This document shows, piece by piece, positions 1-5,568 of a DNA stretch of 8,612 nucleotides; the stretch's first letter is position 1; each line of letters starts with the position of its first letter. Made by a program: the position numbers and the translations under genes. The DNA is from an uncultured bacterium (GTDB lineage: Bacteria; Actinomycetota; Aquicultoria; SKW223; CALKMS01). The DNA is taken from the NCBI GenBank assembly GCA_938091145.1, contig CALKMS010000142.1:1-8612 (forward strand), written 5' to 3'. Below the pieces are notes generated by a model that saw nothing but the letters and a program-made list of their open reading frames with translations, did no database searches and had not been told where the DNA came from.

Positions 1-536
1 CCGGGGAAATTTCTCCTATAATGCTTAAAGATTTGAAAGTCGAGTATGTGATTTTAGGCCATTCAGAAAGGCGGCTTTATTTTTTTGAAACTGATGAAAT
101 GGTAGCGAAAAAAGTTAGAGCTGCTTATGACAATGAACTAAAACCAATTCTTTGTGTGGGAGAAACTCTGGAGGAAAAAGAAAGCAGTCAAACTAATCAG
201 GTCGTTCAGCGACAGCTTTTTAAGGTTTTAGATTGTTTAAGTTCAGAAGAAGCGGAGAAATTGGTGATTGCTTATGAGCCGGTTTGGGCAATCGGCACAG
301 GCAAGTCGGCTTTTCCTGAAATAGCTAATGATGTTGCTCGTTACTTAAGAGCACTGGTTGGGTCGAGATACTCACCCGAGACTGCCAAAAGACTGAGAAT
401 TTTGTATGGGGGAAGTGTGACTCCGGAAAATGTCCAGGATTTCATTGCTGAACCCGATATAGATGGTGTTTTAGTTGGTGGAGCTAGTTTAGAAGCGTCA
501 AAATTTGCAGCCATCATTCACGGAGGCTCTCGCTAA
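1..536 (+). CDS. tpiA: Triosephosphate isomerase, 5'-truncated by the window edge
   Basis: The enzyme interconverts dihydroxyacetone phosphate and glyceraldehyde 3-phosphate in cytosolic glycolysis and gluconeogenesis. The frame is open from base 3, upstream of the first ATG at 21, and the extra residues GEISPI before that ATG are the conserved TIM segment, so ATG 21 is internal and not the start. About 177 residues are present and roughly 75 N-terminal ones are missing (family length about 250), including the Asn/Lys substrate-binding pair. Visible motifs are GHSERR with the catalytic His (about fragment residue 20), CVGET, AYEPVWAIGTGK with the catalytic Glu (about residue 92) and the mobile loop 6, LYGGSVTPEN, and DGVLVGGASL for phosphate binding. 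The stop TAA lies one base before the gpmI start, which indicates one glycolytic transcript. Nothing in the visible part is abnormal. Identification is secure. Confidence 0.97.
   Translation, partial: GEISPIMLKDLKVEYVILGHSERRLYFFETDEMVAKKVRAAYDNELKPILCVGETLEEKESSQTNQVVQRQLFKVLDCLSSEEAEKLVIAYEPVWAIGTGKSAFPEIANDVARYLRALVGSRYSPETAKRLRILYGGSVTPENVQDFIAEPDIDGVLVGGASLEASKFAAIIHGGSR
522..526 (+). promoter_or_regulatory. Ribosome binding site that sets the gpmI start
   Basis: GGAGG lies inside the last codons of tpiA, 11 bases before the TTG at 538. It supports 538 as the gpmI start rather than the in-frame TTG at 505, which has no such motif in front of it and would add 11 residues encoded over the tpiA C-terminus. 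A second in-frame TTG at 550 is also possible but lies further from the motif. The arrangement suggests translational coupling, with ribosomes finishing tpiA exposing or reaching this site. Confidence 0.6.
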
Positions 537-537
537 T

Positions 538-2088
538 TTGCAACCTCTTTTGAAGCAAAGCGGTTACCATCCGTTATTACTAGCTATTCTTGATGGTTTT
601 GGTTGGAGGGAAGAAGAGGAAGGAAATGCAGTGAAGTTAGCTCGGACACCAACACTGGATTGGCTTTTCTCCGCTTATCCCTGGACTTTGATTCAAGCAT
701 CTGGCGAGGCGGTTGGTCTTCCTGATGGGCAAATGGGAAACTCGGAGGTTGGGCACTTGAATATCGGTGCTGGCCGAATCGTTTATCAGGAGTTTACTCG
801 AATCAATTTGGCAATTAGAGATGGGAGTTTCTTTGAAAACCCAGTTTTAAAAGAAGCTTTTTTGCGAGCTAAAAAAAGAAGCCGGCGTGTTCATTTGTTA
901 GGTCTCGTTTCGGAGGGAGGGGTTCACAGTCATCTCGAGCATCTTTTTGCCCTTCTTAAAATGGCTAAAAAGTTAGGAATGGAGCGAGTTTTTGTTCATT
1001 CTTTCCTTGATGGCCGCGATACACCTCCTAAAAGTGCTTTGTCTTATATTAGGCAGCTGGAGGAAGAAATTAGTCAAATTGGCGTTGGGAAAGTAGCCAC
1101 TGTTTTGGGTCGTTATTACGCAATGGACAGGGATAGGCGCTGGGAGCGTACAAAGTTAGCTTACGATTGCCTGGTGCTTGCGCGCGGCGAGAAAGCCAGT
1201 AGTCCAATTGAGGCAGTCGAAAAGGCGTATTTAAGAGGTGAGACTGATGAGTTTGTGAAACCGACTGTTATTGCTCCCGAAGGTAGGATTGAATCCGGGG
1301 ACTCAGTTATTTTTTTTAATTTCCGGCCTGACAGGGCTCGTCAGCTAAGTCAAGCTTTAAACGAAAGGAATTTCGCTAATTTTGTAAGGGAAAAGACAGT
1401 TGAAATTTTTTTTGTTACTTTTACTCGGTATGACGAAACCTTTCCTTATCCGGTGGCTTTCCCACCGCAGTCTTTAGAAAATATTTTAGCTGATGTACTT
1501 GCTGCCCACGAAGTCAGACAGCTGCGAATAGCGGAAACAGAGAAGTATGCGCATGTTACTTATTTTTTTAACGGTGGGGATGAGAAGCCTCGAAAATATG
1601 AAAGCCGAATTTTAATTCCTTCTCCCAAGGTTCCTACTTACGATTTAAAGCCTGAAATGAGTGCTTTTGAAGTAACCCAAAGGCTCTTGGAGGAACTTAA
1701 AAAAAAGATCTATCAAGTTGTTGTTTTGAACTTTGCTAATCTGGATATGGTGGGTCACACAGGTAAGCTTGAAGCGGCCATTAAAGCGGTTGAGGCGGTT
1801 GATGAGTGCCTTGGGCATTTAATCGATAAAGTTTGTGAATTTTCGGGGGCTTGTTTGATTACCGGTGATCATGGGAATGCCGAGGAAGAAGTTTCTCCTA
1901 ATGGCAATCCTCACACCGCTCATACCAACAATTTGGTTCCTTTTATCGCTGTTATTCCGAGTAGTTCGCCTTACCGGCTTAGGGATGGCGGTATCTTGGC
2001 TGACATCGCTCCCACTATACTTGAACTTCTCGGATTACCGAAGCCGCCCGAAATGACCGGAAGATCATTGATTGTGTGGGAGAACTAA
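538..2088 (+). CDS. gpmI: 2,3-bisphosphoglycerate-independent phosphoglycerate mutase
   Basis: This dimetal (Mn) enzyme interconverts 3- and 2-phosphoglycerate in glycolysis through a phosphoserine intermediate. From TTG 538 it is 516 residues, close to the usual 510-515. The alkaline-phosphatase-like phosphatase half is split around the transferase insert. Visible residues are Asp19 in LDGFG, nucleophile Ser69 in MGNSEVGH, substrate-binding GLVSEGGVHSH (about 122-132), HSFLDGRD (about 154-161), GRYYAMDRDRRW (about 191-202), NFRPDRARQ, Asp403 and His407 in LDMVGHT, Asp444-His445 in TGDHGN and His462 in PHTAHT. The last five fall at the same numbers as I recall for the Geobacillus stearothermophilus enzyme, and the complete metal set is present. 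An upstream TTG at 505 would give 527 residues but is less likely. It follows tpiA by one base and is probably the last gene of the glycolytic transcript. The cofactor-dependent GpmA/histidine phosphatase family is excluded by these motifs. Confidence 0.97.
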   Translation: MQPLLKQSGYHPLLLAILDGFGWREEEEGNAVKLARTPTLDWLFSAYPWTLIQASGEAVGLPDGQMGNSEVGHLNIGAGRIVYQEFTRINLAIRDGSFFENPVLKEAFLRAKKRSRRVHLLGLVSEGGVHSHLEHLFALLKMAKKLGMERVFVHSFLDGRDTPPKSALSYIRQLEEEISQIGVGKVATVLGRYYAMDRDRRWERTKLAYDCLVLARGEKASSPIEAVEKAYLRGETDEFVKPTVIAPEGRIESGDSVIFFNFRPDRARQLSQALNERNFANFVREKTVEIFFVTFTRYDETFPYPVAFPPQSLENILADVLAAHEVRQLRIAETEKYAHVTYFFNGGDEKPRKYESRILIPSPKVPTYDLKPEMSAFEVTQRLLEELKKKIYQVVVLNFANLDMVGHTGKLEAAIKAVEAVDECLGHLIDKVCEFSGACLITGDHGNAEEEVSPNGNPHTAHTNNLVPFIAVIPSSSPYRLRDGGILADIAPTILELLGLPKPPEMTGRSLIVWEN

Positions 2089-2098
2089 GAATTTTTTG

Positions 2099-2124
2099 CT
2101 AAAGACAGACTGTTTTTAGTTTTT
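2099..2124 (+). terminator. Probable intrinsic terminator of tpiA-gpmI
   Basis: Starting 11 bases after the gpmI stop, CTAAAGACA pairs with TGTTTTTAG across a GAC loop (nine pairs, one of them G-U). It is followed at once by TTTTT (2120-2124) and more T-rich sequence. Position and T run fit a rho-independent terminator. The stem is AU-rich and therefore weak, so read-through into the next operon is plausible. Confidence 0.5.
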
Positions 2125-2158
2125 ATAAGTTATTTTCTTGTCCTTATTTGGAGGTTAG

Positions 2159-2302
2159 ATGGTTAAAAACTTAATAATGGTAAAAATAATGATGTTTTGT
2201 TTTATTTGTTTTAACTTAGCCGTTATCAAACATTTTCATTCATTTATCATGAGAGTTAATTTCTTTTTTCAAAAATTGAAAAGGGTTACGTTGAAAATAT
2301 AA
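2159..2302 (+). CDS. Doubtful 47-residue hydrophobic small ORF
   Basis: An ATG frame of 47 codons ends with TAA at 2300-2302. GGAGG at 2150-2154 lies 4 bases before the ATG, a strong but closely spaced ribosome binding site. Residues about 5-24 (LIMVKIMMFCFICFNLAVIK) form one hydrophobic stretch that could cross a membrane, followed by a basic tail with HFHSF and KKLKR-like character. I recognise no family. Against it, composition (I, K, F, M, N) is what random AT-rich DNA gives, no clear promoter lies in front, it follows a probable terminator, and its last codons overlap the -10 element of the next promoter. It may be a small membrane peptide, or simply chance. Confidence 0.2.
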   Translation: MVKNLIMVKIMMFCFICFNLAVIKHFHSFIMRVNFFFQKLKRVTLKI

Positions 2303-2303
2303 T
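2276..2303 (+). promoter_or_regulatory. Sigma-70-type promoter candidate for radC-mreBCD-mrdA-rodA
   Basis: TTGAAA at 2276-2281 and TATAAT at 2298-2303 are separated by 16 bases: five of six consensus bases in the -35 box, six of six in the -10 box, and acceptable spacing. Transcription would start near 2310 and give a leader of about 200 bases before radC. It is the best promoter-like match I saw in the gap and lies ahead of a run of six tightly spaced genes, so it is the likely operon promoter. The AT-rich background raises the chance of fortuitous matches. Confidence 0.6.
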
Positions 2304-2355
2304 TTGGCAATTGTCTTCCCTCATTCCTTTTCCAATGTTCTTAAGATTTTTAGAA

Positions 2356-2375
2356 AAAATTTAGTAGTAAATTTT
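2356..2375. repeat. Perfect 8-bp AT inverted repeat with GTAG loop in the radC leader
   Basis: AAAATTTA and TAAATTTT flank a GTAG spacer as exact reverse complements. It lies about 50 bases after the predicted transcription start. It could be a protein-binding site or a weak RNA hairpin. No T run follows, so it is not a terminator. An all-AT repeat in 28% GC DNA may also be chance. Confidence 0.4.
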
Positions 2376-2509
2376 GTATTGAAGGGCTGACCTAGAGTTG
2401 TTGTCAGATTACTCGGTTAATGTGTTTGCTTTTACGAAGTTATTTCAAACTTTTAGAGGTTGTTAGTTTGTGGTAATTTTTAGGTGATTTTATTTTTTAG
2501 GGGGGCGCA

Positions 2510-3193
2510 ATGGATGATTTTAAGATCTCCGAATTGCCTTTCGAGCTAAGGCCGCGGGAAAAAATAAGGCGCTTTGGCCCTGAAATTTTAACCACTAGTG
2601 AGCTTCTTGCTATTGTTATTGGTAGCGGACGGCCGGGGTTAAATGCTATCACTCTTTCAAAAAAGTTGATCGAGAAAATGGGCGGCCTTAAAGGTCTTGC
2701 TCAGGCTAGTTTGGAGGAGATTGAGAATTTTAAGGGCTTAGGACCCGCTAAAGCTGCTAAGATTGTTGCCAGCTTGGAACTCGCAAAGCGTCTCTATAGC
2801 CCAGCCCTGGAAGAAAAAATAGTCATTCAGAGTCCGGCCGATGTTAATCGTTTTTTTTATTCTGAGATGTGCTTCTTGGATAAAGAGCACTTTAAGGTTA
2901 TAATCTTAAATGTTAAAAATGTCGTTATTAAGGTGGTAGATATAGCTATAGGTAGTTTAAGTGGTGCCTTGGTTCACCCCAGAGAGCTATTTAAGGTAGT
3001 GATAAGGTCAAATGGCTGTCACATTATAATAGCTCATAATCATCCCAGTGGCGATCCTTCTCCTAGCGATGAAGATTTGAACTTGACGCGGAGGCTGAAG
3101 GAGGGGGCTTTGCTGTTAGGAATAAAACTTCTTGATCATGTGATAATTGGCAGAGAAGGTTTTTTTAGCTTTAAGGAAAACGGTTTGATATAG
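2510..3193 (+). CDS. radC: RadC family JAMM/MPN+ domain protein
   Basis: The RadC family (UPF0758) has a JAB1/MPN/Mov34 metalloprotease fold. The old DNA-repair role has been withdrawn for E. coli, and the true function is unsettled. The protein has 227 residues, normal length. Order: an N-terminal segment with LRPREKIRRFG, then TTSELLAIVIGSG; a helix-hairpin-helix-like stretch (about 67-94, GLGPAKAAKI); and the JAMM domain (about 105-227) with GSLSGALVHPRELF and the metal motif at 176-189 (His176, His178, Ser186, Asp189 in HNHPSGDPSPSDED), all intact. The ATG has a G-rich ribosome binding site (AGGGGGG, 2499-2505). It is the first gene after the candidate promoter, and its stop codon lies 12 bases before mreB and overlaps that gene's ribosome binding site. 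radC directly before mreB is a recurrent order in Gram-positive bacteria. Whether RadC takes part in cell shape is not known. Confidence 0.95.
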   Translation: MDDFKISELPFELRPREKIRRFGPEILTTSELLAIVIGSGRPGLNAITLSKKLIEKMGGLKGLAQASLEEIENFKGLGPAKAAKIVASLELAKRLYSPALEEKIVIQSPADVNRFFYSEMCFLDKEHFKVIILNVKNVVIKVVDIAIGSLSGALVHPRELFKVVIRSNGCHIIIAHNHPSGDPSPSDEDLNLTRRLKEGALLLGIKLLDHVIIGREGFFSFKENGLI

Positions 3194-3197
3194 GAGG
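3191..3197 (+). promoter_or_regulatory. mreB ribosome binding site overlapping the radC stop
   Basis: The radC stop TAG (3191-3193) runs into AGGAGG (3192-3197), 8 bases before the mreB ATG. This is the strongest and best-spaced site in the operon, consistent with MreB being needed in far larger amounts than MreC, MreD, PBP2 or RodA, whose sites are weaker. Confidence 0.75.
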
Positions 3198-3205
3198 AAA
3201 ACTAG

Positions 3206-4243
3206 ATGTTTGATAGTTTGCTGGCGCCTTTTTCTCGTGATATGGCCATTGATTTAGGGACAGCTACCACTTTAGTCCATGTAAAAGGGAAAGGCATTGT
3301 TTTAAATGAGCCTTCGGTGGTGGCAGTTGACAAAGTTAATGGCCGGGTTTTGAGTGTTGGGCTAGAAGCTAAAAGAATGTTGGGTAAAACTCCAGGCAAT
3401 ATTGTAGCGGTTAGACCCCTTAAAGATGGAGTGATTGCTGACTTTGAAGTTACTGAGTCAATGCTTCGCCACTTTATTAAAAAGGTTCACCCTAACACTT
3501 TTCCATTTGGATTTAAACCTCGTGTTATTGTTTGCGTCCCTTCAGGGGTAACTGAAGTTGAGAGAAGAGCGGTGTTTGAAGCTACCCTTTCAGCCGGCGC
3601 GCGCAGTGCTTACTTAATAGAAGAACCCGTAGCAGCCGCTATTGGAGCGGGCTTACCTATTCATGAACCAACTGGTAATATGATTGTCGATATTGGCGGG
3701 GGGACAACTGAAGTGGCGGTAATCTCTCTTGGGGGGATTGTGGTCGCCAATTCGTTAAGAGTTGGTGGAGACGAATTTGACGAGGCAATTATGGCTTATA
3801 TAAAGCGAGAGTATAACGTGTTGATTGGTGAGAGAACAGCTGAGGAAATCAAAATAACTATAGGTTCTGCTTATCCATTGCCCCAAGAAGAAGATGTGGA
3901 GGTTAGAGGCAGGGACCATCTTTCTGGCCTGCCTAAAAATGTTATTGTCTCTTCCGAAGAAATAAGACAGTGTTTGGAAGAGCCTCTCGTTCAAATTATT
4001 GGGGTAATTAAAGAGACTCTAAGCGACACCCCTCCCGAGCTTTCCAGTGATTTAGCAGATAGAGGAATGTTTCTTGCAGGTGGTGGAGCTCTTTTGAGGG
4101 GGCTTGATCAAAGGTTGCGTGAGGAAACTGGGATGCCGGTTCACGTAGCTGATGACCCATTGACATGCGTGGTCAGAGGTTCTGGTAAAGCCTTGGATGA
4201 GATTGCTACTTTAAAGAAGGTTTTAATAGGCAGACAAAGATAG
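3206..4243 (+). CDS. mreB: Rod-shape-determining protein MreB (bacterial actin)
   Basis: MreB is an actin-fold ATPase that forms antiparallel double filaments on the inner face of the membrane and guides lateral wall synthesis by the RodA-PBP2 complex. It has 345 residues, normal length. Visible actin/Hsp70-fold motifs are phosphate-1 IDLGTATT (about 15-22), the KGKGIVLNEPSVVAVD strand, CVPSGVTEVERRAV, the EEPVAAAIGAGLP connect segment, phosphate-2 MIVDIGGGTTEVAV (Asp162), the RVGGDEFDEAI region, GERTAEEIK, and adenosine-binding LAGGGALLRGLD (about 290-300). A short N-terminal MFDSLLAPFS could serve as the membrane-touching segment. Length and context favour MreB over DnaK or FtsA. Wording such as IHEPTGNMIVDIGGG and DDPLTCVVRGSGKAL recalls actinobacterial-type MreB (from memory, not aligned). 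It stands 12 bases after radC and 12 before mreC. TAG stop. Confidence 0.98.
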   Translation: MFDSLLAPFSRDMAIDLGTATTLVHVKGKGIVLNEPSVVAVDKVNGRVLSVGLEAKRMLGKTPGNIVAVRPLKDGVIADFEVTESMLRHFIKKVHPNTFPFGFKPRVIVCVPSGVTEVERRAVFEATLSAGARSAYLIEEPVAAAIGAGLPIHEPTGNMIVDIGGGTTEVAVISLGGIVVANSLRVGGDEFDEAIMAYIKREYNVLIGERTAEEIKITIGSAYPLPQEEDVEVRGRDHLSGLPKNVIVSSEEIRQCLEEPLVQIIGVIKETLSDTPPELSSDLADRGMFLAGGGALLRGLDQRLREETGMPVHVADDPLTCVVRGSGKALDEIATLKKVLIGRQR

Positions 4244-4255
4244 CCGGGGATATCT

Positions 4256-5071
4256 TTGAGAAAGTTAAGGAGAGGTTTTAACTTAACAGTATTTATTGTC
4301 TTGCTTTCTTTGGCCTTTTTGGGTTTTACTTTTTTTTATCGTGAGGGGATAAGTGGTTTTACCCACCAAATTCAGACATCAATTTCGGCTGTTTTATTCT
4401 ATGTTTTAACTCCTTTTAGCTGGTTTAGGGAGGGATTTGTGGTTGCAAAGGATGAACTTGTTAGCTATAAAACTTTGAAGGCGAGAAACGAACAGCTGGA
4501 AAAGGAAAATAAGATTTTGAAGGAAAAAAATGCTCGTCTTTTGGAACTGGAGAAAGAAAATCAGCGTTTGAGATTGTTGCTTGATTTTAAAGAGAAGTTT
4601 TCTTATCGAACAATGGCAGCTCGGGTTGTTGGCTACTCTCCGCGTCAGGACGAGGCGATGATTATTATTGATCGAGGTAGTGTGGATGGTATAAAAAAGG
4701 GTTTAGCGGTTTTATCACCGGAAGGGTTGGTAGGAAAGATAGAGAAGGTTCATTCATTTTATAGCCTGGTTAGACTTTTGATCGACAGAGACTCAGGTCT
4801 TAGCGTCAGAATTGTTTCCACCCGCGAAGTTGGTATCCTGATCCCTGACGAAAAAGGAAATCTTTGGGTGAGATTTCTACCTTCTCATTCTCGCGTTAAA
4901 CCGGGCGATGACGTGGTAACATCGGGTTTTAGCCGTTTAATACCAAAAGGCCTTTTTGTTGGGAAGGTGGGTGAAGCCTATCAGAAGTCGGGTTCCATAG
5001 AAAAAAAAGTTCTGGTCTACTCCAATGTTGATTTTTACCGCCTGGAGGAAGTCCTGGTGGTGCTCGATTGA
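4256..5071 (+). CDS. mreC: Rod-shape-determining protein MreC
   Basis: MreC is a bitopic membrane protein that links MreB and MreD to PBP2 and activates it outside the membrane. It has 271 residues, typical length. Order: a basic cytoplasmic tip (MRKLRRGF), one transmembrane helix (about 10-28), a coiled coil of heptads rich in Leu, Glu and Lys (about 68-116) that mediates dimerisation, then the two beta-barrel domain. The latter contains ARVVGYSPRQDEAMIIIDRG (about 122-141), GLAVLSPEGLVGKI, RLLIDRDSG and VVTSGFSRLIPKGLFVGKV, all recognisable MreC signatures. The start is TTG at 4256, five bases after GGGGA, a weak site. No earlier ATG or GTG fits between it and the mreB stop. The last four bases TTGA are shared with the mreD start. 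Confidence 0.96.
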   Translation: MRKLRRGFNLTVFIVLLSLAFLGFTFFYREGISGFTHQIQTSISAVLFYVLTPFSWFREGFVVAKDELVSYKTLKARNEQLEKENKILKEKNARLLELEKENQRLRLLLDFKEKFSYRTMAARVVGYSPRQDEAMIIIDRGSVDGIKKGLAVLSPEGLVGKIEKVHSFYSLVRLLIDRDSGLSVRIVSTREVGILIPDEKGNLWVRFLPSHSRVKPGDDVVTSGFSRLIPKGLFVGKVGEAYQKSGSIEKKVLVYSNVDFYRLEEVLVVLD

Positions 5072-5565
5072 AGCCTTTTTGGAAGAGGCTGATCACTCTT
5101 TTGTTTGTGATTTGCTTGCAAATATGTTTGGTGCCTTATTTGTCACGTCCACCTTTTTTTATTGATCTGGTTTTGATCTACCTTTTCTATTTTGGTTTCT
5201 ATGTTGATCAGATAGAAGCGGGTATTTTAGGAGTCATCGGGGGATTTTTGAGGGATGCGTTTGCTCATAGCTACTTCGGTTTAAGTGCTTTAGTTTACGG
5301 TTTGGCAGGGTTTTTAGCTGGTTTTTTTCGGCGATTGCTAGTTCATTATCCGGTTGTAGCTTTTTCGTATACTGTCTGGAGTGGCACTTTTTCTGTTTAC
5401 TTTTTTTACTATTTTCTTCTCTATCTTTTTGGTTTTCGGGTTGGCTTGAGTCATATTTTTGCTGTTTCGCTCGGAACGGCTTTCGCAAATTTTTTGATTG
5501 CAGCTTTGGTTTCAATGGTAGTTTTTTCCCGGCTTTCTGAGGCCTTTTCAAAGAGGGCTTTGTAA
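5068..5565 (+). CDS. mreD: Rod-shape-determining membrane protein MreD
   Basis: MreD is a polytopic inner-membrane partner of MreC in the elongasome. It has 165 residues, normal length, with about five or six hydrophobic segments (roughly 8-24, 30-46, 48-62, 72-88, 94-120, 130-156). The most conserved part of the family is visible: RPPFFIDLVLIYLFYFGFYV followed by AGILGVIGGFLRDAF, where the Gly-Gly-Phe-x-x-Asp pattern is typical, then FGLSALVYGLAGFLAG. The start is TTG at 5068, overlapping the mreC stop by four bases (TTGA), with GGTGG 7 bases upstream as a weak ribosome binding site, so translation is probably coupled to mreC. MreD is poorly conserved in general, so the call rests on hydropathy, the one motif and position between mreC and the PBP2 gene. 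Confidence 0.93.
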   Translation: MKPFWKRLITLLFVICLQICLVPYLSRPPFFIDLVLIYLFYFGFYVDQIEAGILGVIGGFLRDAFAHSYFGLSALVYGLAGFLAGFFRRLLVHYPVVAFSYTVWSGTFSVYFFYYFLLYLFGFRVGLSHIFAVSLGTAFANFLIAALVSMVVFSRLSEAFSKRAL

Positions 5566-5568
5566 CCG

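Larger units (their letters stand above)
2089..2509. other. AT-rich intergenic region between the glycolytic and cell-shape operons
   Basis: This 421-base gap is about 28% GC by count and T-rich on the + strand, clearly poorer in GC than the genes on both sides. In order it contains a probable terminator for gpmI, a doubtful 47-codon frame, a near-consensus promoter, an AT inverted repeat and the radC ribosome binding site. I looked on both strands for tRNA-like cloverleaves, insertion-sequence ends and remnants of a broken gene and saw none. No riboswitch class was recognised in the leader. Confidence 0.8.

Noticed and set aside
21..23. ATG at 21 as the start of tpiA
   Set aside because: Conserved TIM residues GEISPI are encoded in frame directly upstream, and the frame runs off the window edge.
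505..537. In-frame TTG at 505 as the gpmI start, adding 11 residues
   Set aside because: It lies inside tpiA without a ribosome site in front, whereas TTG 538 follows GGAGG and gives the usual length and close agreement with known metal-ligand numbering.
1865..2056. A 63-codon + strand frame inside gpmI
   Set aside because: It overlaps an intact, fully conserved GpmI C-terminus in another frame; no ribosome site and no recognisable protein.
2335..2364. A nine-codon leader peptide frame (MFLRFLEKI) in the radC leader
   Set aside because: No ribosome binding site before the ATG (pyrimidine-rich CTTTTCC) and no run of regulatory codons or attenuator hairpins.
5234..5551. A 105-codon minus-strand frame opposite mreD
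   Set aside because: Its Lys/Gln/Asn/Ser-rich composition is the complement of the T-rich codons of a membrane protein; mreD fits both neighbours and family.
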